From: Rhipicephalus microplus | Taxonomy: Eukaryota > Arthropoda > Arachnida > Ixodida > Ixodidae | Length of the DNA: 64,000 bases | Assembly (NCBI RefSeq): GCF_043290135.1 | Contig: NC_134700.1 | Coordinates: 159,994,053 to 160,058,052, forward strand | Reading direction: 5' to 3' | In this document: piece after piece, positions 34,671 through 46,099 of the stretch | How the letters are laid out: each line of letters begins with the position of its first letter | How positions within the stretch are numbered: the stretch's first letter is position 1 | Position numbers and translations under genes: made by a program | The notes under the pieces: generated by a model | Told to the model about the DNA's origin: nothing | The model's database searches: none | The model's input: only the letters and a program-made list of their open reading frames with translations

Positions 34671-34830
34671 ATGCGAAGTTGCCTTTCCGCGATGGAAGAA
34701 GCGGCCCCACGGAGGCATCGGCGGTGTCCGAAGTATTGTGCTGTGGGCTGCCACACCAATGCAAAAAACACCAAGGGAATCTCCATACGTGTAAAGCTGT
34801 ATCAGTTTCCCATCTATTCACAGTCGGCGG
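34671..34830 (+). CDS. Candidate first exon with THAP-type zinc finger start
   Basis: From an ATG at 34671 (alternative 34692) the frame reads into PKYCAVGCHTNAKNTKG and, slightly later, LYQFP. THAP domains begin MPxxC...C and carry an HxFP-type block about 20-30 residues later, so this fits the N-terminal third of a THAP domain. The distal C-x2-H pair is not seen, so either an intron follows or the copy is truncated. The frame stays open to 35021 without recognisable domain sequence. THAP proteins bind DNA; the family includes P-element transposases and host regulators. Right boundary uncertain. Confidence 0.4.
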
Positions 34831-35186
34831 ACACACCCGTGTTCGCGAAAGATAGAGCAAGCATGACCCGAGAGCCGGAAAAAGAAAGGCGAGCACTTCA
34901 ACTTGACTCGCTGTGGTTAAACTTTGCTTGCGGCTTCGAGGCGACGTCAGCGAGTCATGCGTGGCACGGAGGACATCACTCTATAAAACTTCTCGGACAG
35001 TTTATTGCCATCACTGTATAACTTAAGTTTTGATTGATTTTTAGCACGCCGCAAACGTTTGCACATGACAGTACACAGATGCTACTGCTGGATACCACAT
35101 CAAAACAACAATTATATGGTTTTCATAAACATCAACACAGCACATCGATAGAGTATGCAGCTTCATGTCGACAGAATGAGATTTAC

Positions 35187-35470
35187 CTCGAGGCATAGCC
35201 GTACACGGTATTAGGGAGGACCCGAGAAATGCACTTCGCAATTACTCGGGCGTCCTCCTCTTCCGTCGTCTGCTCCACATCATAAATTTGACTAACGAGT
35301 TTTGCTCCTTTTGTTCGATTCGCTTCTCGTAAGTGCTTGTCCAACGCAGAGATCTTTGTGAAGCCGCACTGCAGGCGGTACGTTGTGAGGCGACTCAAAC
35401 GCTGCGCGCGCTCTCTGCACGAGTACGTAAGCGAGCGGCAGCGCATTGGAGCGAAGGAAAAACGCGCCAT
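35187..35470 (-). CDS. Candidate first exon of an unidentified gene
   Basis: On the minus strand an ATG at 35470 opens a frame of about 94 codons. It includes ERAQRLSRLTTYRLQCGFTK, SALDKHLREANRTKGAKLVS and QTTEEEDARVIAKCISRVLP, with charged, coding-like composition. It runs to CTCGAG|GTAAAT, a good splice donor at 35181-35187. It lies 350 bp from the THAP-like exon and on the opposite strand. I do not recognise the family. Confidence 0.35.
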
Positions 35471-35487
35471 CTACATCCACAATTTCT

Positions 35488-36165
35488 ATTTTTCTACCAA
35501 AGAAGGCGCAGCCTGTCTGGAGTCACAGCACCACCATGCGTTGCTTTGGCTTCCTATGAAGCGCGCCCAACGCAAGCATGTCGCGCCATCTGGCCACTGA
35601 TAACAAAACGCGCTAAAGTTTCGAAGCTCCGAGGACTTCCAAACGGTATATGGCGTATATAAATGGCTTGTCGTTAGCACTTCTGACAGCACAGGTCTGT
35701 GGCGTAGTGGCTGCTGGTTTGATTACGCGTTACAGATGCTTGCCTTCGGGATTTCTTCTTTGCAGTCTTTTAGTATGCGTTTTTCACTATCACTTCCGTG
35801 ACCGAAGTACGTCTGTGGAGCCGCGGTGGACCCCAGCATGAAACACTTTCCTGCTCAATAATCAGTTTTCATTCCTGACCAGCCCTGGTTTCGGTCCCTT
35901 TATGATCCAAGTTCAAAGTTTCGGCCAGAGTGACGACCCCACCCTCCAAATGTATACAGGCATCCCTCCATAAGGTTTTGCGCGACGTGTACGGTCGGCA
36001 CTTTTCATCTCTGCTTGAGCTGCGACAGGCGGCCATCCTCGTGCACTATCGCTCGCACCTGTAAACAGTGCGACCCGTAGGGTGTTGTTATCGGTTTAGA
36101 CTTCATACTGAGCATCACGGCGAGAATGCTCCTGGGATGCCTGTGTAAATGCTATTTTAGTAAAA
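35488..36165. other. unassigned DNA
   Basis: No gene or repeat recognised. Confidence 0.4.
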
Positions 36166-36304
36166 CAGTGGAGCGAACACAACACAAAAAATGACGGGGA
36201 CGAGGATGGTCCGCTGTTCGCGCATCGCCCTTCCTTGTCCGTTGTCCCGTTTTCTTTTGCGCTGTGTTCCCTCCTAGGTTTCACCAACACGCCCAACTTC
36301 GACC
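36166..36304 (-). mobile_element. Hairpin retroposon, copy with imperfect foldback
   Basis: The interval 36170-36274 folds back on itself: GGAGCGAACACAACACAAAA pairs with TTTTCTTTTGCGCTGTGTTC and flanks with a few mismatches. It is followed by CACCAACACGCCCAACTTCG, the terminal motif also present at 23075-23116 and 40244-40401. GTAAAA flanks both sides (36160-36165 and 36305-36310), a possible target duplication. Confidence 0.65.
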
Positions 36305-36789
36305 GTAAAAAGCGTCAGGAAGACGGTTAACCTAATGTGGAGGAAAAAAATTATTAAAGTCATGATTTTCAAAATCATTAAAAATTATCCCAATGGGAAA
36401 ATAAATAATAAGACAAGGGACATCGCATAGCTATTTACGGACCGTACCGGCTGCTTGAGGTCAAAAGTATGCCAGGATAAATATTTAGAGCTGTGGGTAG
36501 TGTGCATCTGCCGCTAGGAAACTCCAGAAATCCGTTAAATAAATCAAATGAAATGTCAAAATTGGTTGCAATGAACTTGACCAGCAAGAGCCCCGCAATG
36601 AGTAATACAAAAACCAGTGCATATATATAGTTATTTCCTATGCACTGGCTGAGGGATGTAGAAACAGCTGCATAACAAAAAGGGTAGTAGGTTCTCAGCT
36701 CTATCAAGCGATATAGTTTCTATTGTTTGGTGTGATTGCTGCACACTCGCTATGTTCGTGCACCAAACAGTTCAATTTTATATGCCATA
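36305..36789. other. unassigned DNA
   Basis: No gene or repeat recognised. Confidence 0.4.
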
Positions 36790-37030
36790 TAACCATAGGT
36801 CTCGTGGAGGTCACTCAGACTCACTCTTAAAATACAGCTCACTCGAACTAAGACTCACCAAACCTTCCCGAGTCAGAACTCACTGACCCACACTCACCAA
36901 AATGTTTTTTTTTCAGCCGGACGGACTGACTCGGACTCAAGCTCACCTGAATATTACTCACCCGGACTCAGACAGGGGGAGTAATCCGGCTTGATCTGAG
37001 TTTGAATTCAAGCGGGTTGACTCATTAGTC
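36790..37030. repeat. ACTCACTCGGACTC-type repeat, copy 1
   Basis: Short degenerate words (GACTCAC, CTCACTCGGACT, GGACTCA) recur throughout, flanked on the left by CCATAGGT. A second block begins the same way at 37410. Confidence 0.6.
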
Positions 37031-37409
37031 TTTTAGCCTAGAATTAGCTTTTTCGACCATGCTGCCAATGCTTTTTAGCGCCAATATATCCCATAAAGGT
37101 GCTCTTATCGGCTTGTTTAGATATTGTATCTTTGAATACGAGTTATGAGTAATTTAAAACCAGCAAGGACATCTGTTTTGAAATAGAGGATAACCTAAGA
37201 TTTAATAATAAACAACTTTCCTTGAAAAGTTAGCGTGGGAGGGAAGGGCGAGAGAGTTCACGGCACCTCTACACGCCCCTGATCACGTCTATAATCAATG
37301 GTTATTAAAATGGTGAATGAACGATACCACTTTGGAATAGGCGTGAGTAGACATAAGTATAAACGTGAATCCGGGCAAAGCTGATAGTAACGCGGAAGAT
37401 GAGTAGATA
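37031..37409. other. unassigned DNA
   Basis: Spacer between the two ACTCACTCGG blocks; nothing recognised. Confidence 0.4.
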
Positions 37410-37625
37410 TGACCATAGGTGGGCAAAAAAAGTGGAACTCCCTCAGACTCGCTCAAGAATTACGTCTTGCGCTTCGGACTCTATCGGACTCGGAATGACC
37501 AATGTTTTCCTGAGCCGGACTCACTCGGACTCACTTAATCGGAAGTCACAGACTCACCCGCACACACTCTGCCGCAGTAAGTCTGAGTGAGTCCGACTGA
37601 GTAACTCATGAGTGAGTTTTCTGAC
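37410..37625. repeat. ACTCACTCGGACTC-type repeat, copy 2
   Basis: Starts ACCATAGGTGGGCAAAAAAAG and contains CGGACTCACTCGGACTCACT, then inverted words (GTCTGAGTGAGTCCGACTGA), so the right end could fold onto the middle. Confidence 0.6.
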
Positions 37626-37822
37626 CTAAGCCAATAACTGAATCCAGGCAGGACAAGAAGAACGTCGCGCAATCCCTCAGTGTGACGCGTTGCCACTATC
37701 CTTGAAAGAAGTCATTACCCTGCACGCTTAAGTGATGGACAGCTAAACAACAGCAGTTCGCGCACCTCACAGTGAAGGCACTAACCGAAATGCATCCGAT
37801 GAAGTAAAGTTTAAATACGCAC

Positions 37823-37940
37823 CCATCTTTGCGACCAGCTCACTCTGAGGGGTTTCGAAGTACTTGCGAAGAAAGCCGAACGCGGCCTTGGCTGACGCTA
37901 TGCGGTCCGCCTTCTCCGTAGCGGCATAAATGTTCAGCTT
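37823..37940 (-). CDS. Candidate internal exon of an unidentified gene
   Basis: On the minus strand TTCAATTCGCAG precedes 39 codons reading KLNIYAATEKADRIASAKAA then FGFLRKYFETPQSELVAKM, followed by G|GTGCGT, a donor-like sequence. GC content and codon use differ from the flanks, as for a real exon. No domain recognised. A possible upstream exon (38159-38383) does not join in frame. Confidence 0.4.
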
Positions 37941-38158
37941 CTGCGAATTGAAAAGGTGACGTCCGAGATCTCACTTTCACACATGGACGCGAGGATAATA
38001 CGTGTTGCTAACTACTTAATGCAGTAATGTGCCAAACGTATGGCCGCTATAAGTGTGCAACTGTTTTTAGCCAGAAGTCAAGAGGATGTCTTTGTGCACA
38101 TTGCACCCGACCACCCTTAATTTACGTTCCTGCTTCTCAAATCTGTGGGTAATTCTAC

Positions 38159-38383
38159 CTAACGTTAAAAGCGTTTGGACTGCTGAGGATTTCAAGAAGG
38201 TTATCGCAGCTGCCACATAATATTAACAAAACCAGGTAGCACATAATCAACATCAGTTGGATATTTACGCCAGGCACGACTTCGGTGAACTTCAGAGTGG
38301 TTGGAAACACAATCCAGGCAAGCATGTCGAGAGGCATGATGGCGGACGTAGCTTCGAACTTGTGTGCGGTCCGCTTTCCGACC
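38159..38383 (-). CDS. Possible exon with a hydrophobic segment
   Basis: After a pyrimidine-rich acceptor (TTCTTTTCTTTCCCAG) the minus frame codes about 75 residues including MLAWIVFPTTLKFTEVVPGV and a likely membrane segment LMLIMCYLVLLILCGSC. It ends at a donor-like TTAG|GTAGAA. Splicing to 37823-37940 would create a stop, so at least one boundary is wrong. It may be chance. Confidence 0.2.
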
Positions 38384-38719
38384 CTGGGAAAGAAAAGAAC
38401 AATACCCGTAGTACCACTTTCGTTTTCGACGTTTAGAAAATTGGTGTGACTGCAGGTGCGACTTATCAACTTTCCATGTTCTCTAAGTTCTAAAGATAGG
38501 CGATACTTTCTTCCTTCCCTACTGCGGTGTCTCATGGGTTCTACAGACAAAATCGTCGGGTTCAAATACCTAACTATTGAAATTAGTGATGCAAACCAAA
38601 TTGCCTTCATAACAAACATGTTCTCTCCGATTATCTATTATGCGATCAATCATACTGTGCCATTTGCAGATGCTTTTATTACGATAGCGACTAAATGGAC
38701 ACTCTCGGCCTGACTTTGC

Positions 38720-39185
38720 CGCCGGCCTCGGCGCCGCCGTCAATGCATACGCATCTATACAAATGAAAAAGCAGAAAGCAAAATAATCCTTAAAAACTCC
38801 GGCGCGCGGAATCGAACTTCGGACCTCTGACACGTGTGTGCGAGGTGTTAACAACTCAGCCACGGAGAGGCATGTCCTTCATCGTTCAGACGACGAGCTG
38901 TTTATATCTACCGCTTACCGCTGGTTACGGCCATTTCAGGGGGAACTATTGTGTTTTCAGCGGCGGAAGCTATTAGCAAGATAGCGCCATGAACGCGCGT
39001 CGCCACATCGTCACGACGCGGTGGCGCGTGCTCTAATTTCCCACGCGTACTTTGCTCTGCGGAGAGGAGGGGGTGGACGCTCGCTCGCGCACCCTTATTT
39101 CGCGGTGGGGAGGATCGTACGTCTTGGCTAGCCTTGAGATTTCACCGGAATGATCCTGTTGTAATTACCTTACACACAAAGGAAT
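38720..39185 (-). repeat. Composite repeat with tRNA-like module, copy 1
   Basis: Read on the minus strand it begins GTAATTACAACAGGATCATT (near 39175), passes GGTGAAATCTCAAGGC and GAGCGAGCGTCCACCCCCTC, then GGTAGATATAAACAG, and then a tRNA-like part with CTCCGTGGCTGAGTTG (A-box region) and GAAGTTCGATTCCGC (B box). The tail is ATTATTTTGC...GTATGCATTGACG. All parts recur in the same order in 44935-46065. It could be a SINE with a long 5' extension or a small transposon carrying a SINE. Confidence 0.65.
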
Positions 39186-39209
39186 TGTTTTTTAACAGAA
39201 AAGTGCTTT

Positions 39210-40600
39210 AAATGCGAAGCGTTTCTTGGCGAACTTCAACGACTTTGAGCGTATCTATTTATCTGTATATCTATCTATTTATCTATCTATCTATATATAT
39301 ATCTATCCGTCTATCGAGCCGCATACGACATTTAGCTCTCCTGATCGTTTCGTTAATAGTATCGATAGCGAAATTGGTATAGCCTAACATGACTGTATGA
39401 AGAGCATAATGACTAGTCATAACATGAAAATCATGACATGTGTGTCATGTGATTTACATTTCATGGTCTTGCTGCTCTTGTGGTAGTTTCGTTCACACGA
39501 CAAATTGCAAAACTGGTATGCTATGACATGGCTGCATGGTGAGCATAAGTGACAGACCCTAATGTGTAAATAATAACACGCATGTCATGGAAGTCATGAC
39601 TAATTGCCACGCTCATTAAGCGCTCGCGGTCATTTCGCTAGCTTCAAATGTACCAACATAAGTATTATGGAACGTGAATGGATGGCGAAGATAAATTACT
39701 GGTACAAGCATGATAATCATGACATGCGTGCCATGCAAGAACATGACAACATACCACGCTCATGATGCGCTCGCAGCCGTTTCGCTAGCTTCACATATAA
39801 AAAATTTGGTATTACGTGACGTGAATGGACAACAAAGGTAAATAACATGCCCAAACATGATAATCATAACATGCGTGTTATAAAACATGACTACGTGCAA
39901 CGCTCATAGCACACTAGCGGCCGCTTCGCTAGCTCCACATGTACCAAATTTGGTATTACGTGACGTGAATGGACGGCAAATGTGAATTACACGTCCAAAC
40001 ATGATAATCATGACTTGCGTGTCAAGTAAATTGACACGCTCATAGCACGCTCGTGGCCGTTTCGCTAGCTTCACATTTACCATATTTAGTACCACGTGAC
40101 GTGAATAGACTAGAAAGGTAAATGACACGTCCAAACATGATAATCATGACCTGCGTGTCATCTGAAACATGACTACATGCTACGCTCATAGCGTGCTCAT
40201 AGTCGTTTCACTAGCTTCACATATACCAAATTGGGTATCACATCTGCAAGATGTGTCAGCGCGCGAACAAAGGAAAAAGGACAGGTGGACAGAAAGAGCG
40301 CTCTTTCTGTCTACCCTGTCCTTTTTTCCTTTGTTCGCGCGCTGAAACATCTTGCAAATATGACTACGCACCAACTAGCCCAAGCTTCCACTCTTGCTTG
40401 TGGGTATCACATGTCGTGAATGGACAACGAAGGTAATAGAAATGTCCAGTCATAATAATCATGAGATAGAAGTCATGTACGGCATTATTTACGCTCGTTT
40501 CGTAACGTTATGCTGATTTTAAAGCAACATATCAACTTTCCTCATTCGTGCTTCGCATACCATCGATTCCCACTGTACTTGGGGTATGCCAATCTTTATG
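39210..40600 (-). mobile_element. 147-bp-core element, copy 2
   Basis: Same ends as copy 1: AAATGCGAAGCGTTT stem-loop at 39210-39224, (TATC)n next to it, and TGCTTCGCAT-type inverted end at 40549-40558. The AACATGA-type word recurs at about 39421, 39561, 39707, 39854, 39998 and 40134 (steps 136-147). The GC-rich module is absent. A hairpin retroposon is inserted near the right end. Confidence 0.7.
40244..40401 (-). mobile_element. Hairpin retroposon with 11-bp target duplication
   Basis: GGGTATCACAT lies at 40233-40243 and again at 40402-40412. Within the insert, 40246-40355 is a near-perfect foldback (AGCGCGCGAACAAAGGAAAA against TTTTCCTTTGTTCGCGCGCT, meeting at AGAGCGCTCT). A 46-base arm follows, containing CACCAACTAGCCCAAGCTTC. 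The empty site is recognisable because the host is a tandem repeat. Confidence 0.8.
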
Positions 40601-40632
40601 TCGGAGTCTATACCAGTTTTCAGTGACGTATT

Positions 40633-40674
40633 AAATGCAAAGCATTTGTTAGCGAACTTCGGCGACTTTGAGCG

Positions 40675-40709
<35 letters not shown>

Positions 40710-41868
40710 ATATCTATCTATCTATCTATCTATCTATCTAGCCACCTATGACTTTTAGCTCTCCTGGCCGTTTGAACAATGGTATCGCTACCAAACTTGG
40801 TATGATATAACATGACTGTATGACGAACATAACTGACTAGTTATAACATGAAAGTCATGATATGTATGTCCTAAATGTCATGATTTACGTGTCGTGGTCT
40901 TGCTGCTGTTGCGGTGCTTTAGTTCACATGATATGTTGCAAAACTGATATGATTTGACATGAATCCATGGCGAACAAAAGTGACAAACCCTAACATAAAA
41001 CCATTACATGCGTTTCATGTAACAACATGACTATATGCCACACTCATGATGTGCTCGCGGCCGTTTCGCTAGCTTTGCATATATCGAATTTGGTATTACG
41101 GGACGCGAATGGGTGACGGAGGTATGCGAATGGGAAAAACATGATAATCTTCAGATGCGTGTCATGTGAGAACATTACTACATGCCACAGTGAAGGTGCC
41201 AATACATTTCGACGTAACGCGCAGCGGGTGCTTGCCAGCGTTCATTTCGTCGCGTCACGCCGGCGTTGCCACGCCAGGCGCCGGTCCTGCCATATACTCG
41301 AATGCACACGCTGCGCTGCGTTGCTTTGACGCATGCGCGTTTCAGCGCATCCGGCGTCCTTCCGTCACGAAAAGAGGCAGACGCAGTGCTGTCTGGGTAA
41401 TGCATCGTCATGAAATGCAGCATGTCGCATTTCGCGCCGGTTCCCGTCATGCCGCGCTGACGGATGTTGGTCGCGCCTGGCGTCAGAATAGAGTGCTCGC
41501 GTTTTGCTAGCGTAGCGTCGCTGTGCCCAGCGTTCGTGCGTGTCAACGTTACGTTGTAGCATATTGGGCCCTTTATAATGCGCTCGCAGCCATTTCGCTA
41601 GCTCCACATAAGCCAAATTTGGTGTTACGTCACGTCAATGGACGACGAAGTAGCGCCACATATACTAAATTCGATATCACGTGAAGCGAATAGATGACGA
41701 AGGTAAACGACACACCCAAACATGATAATCATGACACGGAAGTCATGTACAGCTCAATTTACTCCTACCTCGTAAAGTTGTGCTGATTTTAAATTGACAT
41801 ATCAACCTTCCCCATTTATGCTTCGCATATTCTTGATTCCCACTGCACGTGGGATCTGCCATTTTTTT
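40633..41868 (-). mobile_element. 147-bp-core element, copy 3
   Basis: Starts AAATGCAAAGCATTT (40633-40647), 33 bp after copy 2 and in the same orientation, so the two stand in tandem. A long (TATC)n tract (40675-40740) follows. The core word recurs at about 40845, 40992 and 41138 (147, 146), then the GC-rich module (41190-41576), then 41719. The inverted end TGCTTCGCAT is at 41819-41828. Confidence 0.7.
41190..41576. repeat. GC-rich module in copy 3
   Basis: Homologue of 5990-6350, with a 24-bp extra segment (TTCATTTCGTCGCGTCACGC region) near its left side. Confidence 0.6.
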
Positions 41869-42839
41869 TTATGTCATGGAAACGGCATCGAAAACATGTA
41901 CACGATCTGAGTACAAATCAAAAAGGTTCTGTCAATGGGAGTATAGCCCACGACCTACCGATTCGCAGCAACAGTTTTTGGGCACGCTGTCCTCTTTGCC
42001 ATGGTCACATATTAGGGAGGCTTCACAGACGCGCATTTTCTATCGTGTTTCAGCACGATAGGAAATGTTTTTCGTCGGCAGGGTGGTGCTGCCTTCTAGC
42101 AGCAATAAAGGAAAGTAATGCATTATGACCGAGGCCTCCGCAATTAGCTCCCGCAACGCGTCGCAGCTACGCATTCGTCGCAATTTTCTCAACGTCCTGA
42201 CACACCGCCAGGTATAGTGACCTTAACCCAAGCGTCGGCGTCGGTCATAACTTAGATACCAGATTTTAGGCAAACGTCTGTTTTATTTCGCGCTTTCTTA
42301 TTGTAAAACTTTGATATATGAGCATGAATTAGAGATTAAAAATGCTTTTAAAGTGTTTTGTAGTACGTATGTATTTGGTGTTTGTGTCTAAGTGCCCATA
42401 AATTCATATAAATTCCTATTTTCCAAATCAGTGCCTTTATGAGCACTACTTAAGCTCAAATTTCATTTCCGAGTGCGTGTCCATACTTATTCATGTGAAA
42501 GGGTGACACTGACCTTTCCAAAGTCTGTAAGATTCAATGAAGTCCTCTAGTTCTATCAACTTTCGAAAAACAACGACAAACAGCACTGAAAGAAGACTCG
42601 GCAGCCACTATACGCCACAACGCTTACGTGGAGCGAGTGATTGGAAGAGGAGGATGAGAGCTTGAGGAGTGGAAAGTATGCTACTTCTGCAATCCTAAAT
42701 AGAAGCACTAAATAACCACCCTGAAGACCTGGGTTAGAGGCGGAAAGGGAACAGCAGGTTTTTATTGTGTAGCTGCAGGTAGGTGGAGAACAAATGCGAA
42801 ACCTTCGATAGCCATTCACGTAATGCTTATCTTCATACA
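41869..42839. other. unassigned DNA
   Basis: No gene or repeat recognised. Confidence 0.4.
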
Positions 42840-43435
42840 ATGGTAGCGAAGGCCGCCAACTCATTAAAGTCTATACAGCGAAAACTGGGACTTGCGCCGG
42901 TATGTTTCAATATGAGTGTACCCTATTATTGAATATGGTTGTGTCATGTGGGACACTTGGAAACTTACTTTCTGTCCCAAACTTTAAAAAAATACAAAAC
43001 AGAGCTGCAAATTCTGTCCTAAGGCAGTACTCAAAAAACTACCTTTGTACTCGTAACAAAAGTGAACTAGGGTGGGATGACTCACATCTCAACGAATGAA
43101 ACGGCGGTTGAAGCTTTTATATCAGGGATTTTATGATTAAACTCGCGTTCGAAAAGCAACGTATATACACAGTTCTCCTTGTGTCACTTGGCGCGACGAT
43201 CATCATTGTTTTGAGATTTTAGAAGTTTGTACGATATCTAATTTGTATGCTAATTCATTTTCTGTTCTTTCCATAAAGGAACGAAATAGCTTGTCAAGAG
43301 AACAAGTGTGCCGTGTCTATGAAGACGTGTTTTTATTGACATTGTAACCCTTCTGGTGCAGCGCCTTCGGGCTAAGTGGAGTAATCATTGAGTGAATTTA
43401 AGAAACAAATAAAGGGACTGTACAGTAGATTAAAA
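42840..43435 (+). pseudogene. 3' end of a Jockey/CR1-like LINE
   Basis: With frameshifts, the plus strand reads PIIEYGCVMWDTW, then LKKIQNRAANSVLRQY and NKSELGWDD. Non-LTR RT C-termini show the pattern IEYACxVWDP...IEKIQNKAARFV...LGW. The non-coding 3' part reads CATTGTAACCCTTCTGGTGC then GCGCCTTCGGGCTAAGTGGA, and the element ends in an A-rich tail near 43430. Confidence 0.7.
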
Positions 43436-44242
43436 GAAAAAAGCAATATAATGTGCACGCTGCTTTTGCCTTATTTGTAATTTACTTCTTTAAGGGCCCC
43501 TCTTCATGCCACATAAGCAGTTGCAGTTACTCTAAGCTGTTGCGTGCCCAATTAAGCGCAACATACAACGATAATTATTTCAAATTGGTTCTTTACGATC
43601 CACCATACTATGATGCGAGGCGGTAAGCTTGAACCATGGCCTAGAGCAAGCACGCCCTCGTCATCTTAAACAACGGGTCACCATCCCGGTCGCCCTCCCG
43701 ACTTATTAAAGTGGGTAAGAGGACCTTTCCACTGATCCTTGTTGAACTTCATGAATGAGTGTAACTTGTTTATTTATGTGTGATGAACCTGTGTCGTTTT
43801 TATGTATGTTTGTTATGCCAAAGGGCAGTCATTTAAATAAAAAGAAACATTGCCCCTCACACCGTGTAGCCATCGCGAGCTTAATTTCTCCCCTGCCATT
43901 TTCGGTATCGGAGCCGGAGGATCACATGACTGAGACGCACTAACACGTCATGTGCACGTAAATTCATGAGCGTATCACGTACGCCAGCCTCCTCATGCAC
44001 TTAGGCCATCAATCTTGTGCCGTTTCGGTGTTCTCGGTAATCTATTACCCATTTCTGTGGGAAGGATCCCTCAGTTCACGTACGTTTGGACAGTACGGCA
44101 TGGATCGTAAATCCTTATCAGAATACTCCTCGTCACTCTCTGACACTGCTGAGAGACGATGCACCAAATACACGCCAAGCATTGTCAGAGTTCACGACGG
44201 CTCGATGCAAGAACAGCGAGAATACAAACGCATGCGAAACGA
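43436..44242. other. unassigned DNA
   Basis: No gene or repeat recognised. Confidence 0.4.
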
Positions 44243-44483
44243 AGTAGTAGTAGTAGTAGCAGCAGCAGTAGCACCAGTAGTAGTAGTAGTAGTATAGGTA
44301 GTAGCACCAGTAGTAGTAGTAGTAGTAGTAGTAGCAGTCGTAGTAAAGGTAGCAGTAGAAGTAGTAGTAGTAGTGGTAGTAGTAGTAGCAGTAGTAGTAG
44401 TAGTAGTAGTATAGGTAGTAGCACCAGTAGTAGTAGTAGTTGTAGCAGTCGTAGTAAAAATAGCAGTAGAAGTAGTAGTAGTG

Positions 44484-44516
<33 letters not shown>

Positions 44517-44546
44517 TAGGTAGTAGCACGAGTAGTAGTAGTAGTT

Positions 44547-44595
<49 letters not shown>

Positions 44596-44690
44596 CAGCA
44601 GCAGTCGTAGTAAAAGTAGCAGAAGAAGTAGTAGTAGTAGTGGTAGTAGTAGTGGTAGTATAGTAGCAGCATTAGTAGTAGTGTGGTTTA
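44243..44690. repeat. (AGT)n trinucleotide tract with AGC variants
   Basis: About 450 bp of impure AGT repeat. A larger pattern (AGTATAGGTAGTAGCACCAG about every 110-120 bp) shows block duplication inside the tract. The long poly-Ser, poly-Tyr and poly-Leu frames on both strands are by-products. Confidence 0.95.
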
Positions 44691-44934
44691 AGTAAAAAAG
44701 TCACAGCTTTGCCGCAAAGGCGAAGTAATGGACGCGATAGCAACAAATTGGAAAGTCACGTGCATAATGGCCAGCAGATCGAAACGCTCCCCGCATTTCT
44801 CACGCACAAATGACGCACGAAACGTACGCACAGGTACAGATGAACGCGAAGAAGCATTTCAGCTGTTGCTTCGCTGTGTCTGAAAAGCACGCCCTTTTCG
44901 CGAACGGAGACTGTGCAACGATTGCAGCGACCTT

Positions 44935-46065
44935 TGTGCGCCCGGTAATTACAAGAGAATTGTTCCGGTGAAATCTCAAGGCCAGTCAAGGCATACGATC
45001 CTCCGCACCGTGAGATGAAATCGCGTGAGCGAGCGTCCACCCCCCTCCTCTCTACAGGGTAAAGTAGGCATGGGGATGAGAGCGCGCGCCACCGTGTCGT
45101 GACGATGTGGCGACGCTAAAGTCCCTGAAAATAAACTGAAGTAGCGTCATTCGTGTCAATGTGCAGACTCATCCCCCTAGCGCGCCTACAGATAGTAAAC
45201 GGCGCTAGTTGATGGGGCTGTACGGCACCTAGCCGCAAGGATGGGCGTGTGCTCATCTTTCCAATAGAGCTCAATTGGGCGTTGCGGTTTTAAGCGATGC
45301 AACGAAAGAGTGATTAAGAAAAATAAGAAAAGTAACGTTAAGTACGACAATGTGGCATGTATATAAGCAAATGGCGTGCAGTGGCAAACACATCACCGCA
45401 AGCACGCAATACTCAACGCGATAGCCCGATGTTTGCGTGCAGACACGCTCAGCGGTGACGCTCTCGATGGCAGCGCCAGTGCTGTCCGCGTAAACTGTAG
45501 CTCAATGCAAAAATCTGCAGCTTGATGCACTAGCTTTTGTGAATCTATCGCAAACGCCATACCGTTTGTCCACTTTCGCGAGCGTGCGCTCCACGAACAG
45601 ACGCCACTGGCGTACACACGGCGCCGCAGTGCCCGAGCAATGAAGCTTCTGGCACATCCAGTGCGCCCGCATACTTTTGCTTTCGTAGTTTTCTGGTGGA
45701 CACTCTAGATGCGTTGCTGTGGTTGCTGGGAGAGGAGGTAGAGACTGAGGGGTGTTGTTATCGCTACCTTAGTTTTTCTTTTCTTTTCAGAGACTTTAGG
45801 CGACGCGCGCTCATTGTGCCACATCTTGTTGGAAATGCTGAAAACACGATAGTTCCCGCCGAGATGGCCGTCAACATCGGTAAGAGGTAGATATAAACAG
45901 CGTGTCGTTTGAACGTTCAAGGACGTGTCTCTCCGTGGCTCAGTGGTCAATGCCTTGCACTTATCTTTCAGAGGACCTAAGTTCGATTCCGTAGGATTAT
46001 TTTACTTTCATGCGTTTTTGTATATATAGGTCTACGTATACATTCGTGCCCACGCTGGTGGCAAA
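44935..46065 (+). repeat. Composite repeat with tRNA-like module, copy 2
   Basis: Left part 44940-45120 and right part 45795-46060 match 38720-39185 in order (GGTGAAATCTCAAGGCCAGT, GAGCGAGCGTCCACCCCCCT; then GCTGAAAACACGATAGTTCC, GGTAGATATAAACAG). The tRNA-like module is at 45925-45995: CTCCGTGGCTCAGTGGTCAA, then CTAAGTTCGATTCCG. About 670 bp (45121-45794) of other sequence separates the halves; it was either inserted here or lost from copy 1. DNA left of 44935 (from about 44700) may belong to the same element. Confidence 0.6.
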
Positions 46066-46099
46066 ATATAGCTGACAGTGTCCATATAATGCCTATCGC

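Noticed and set aside
44133..44695. Long open frames coding poly-Ser, poly-Tyr and poly-Leu on both strands
   Set aside because: They are the six-frame products of an AGT trinucleotide repeat and lack any non-repetitive domain.
45925..45995. Possible functional tRNA gene
   Set aside because: A and B boxes are present but acceptor and anticodon stems do not pair, and the same module recurs in a dispersed repeat.
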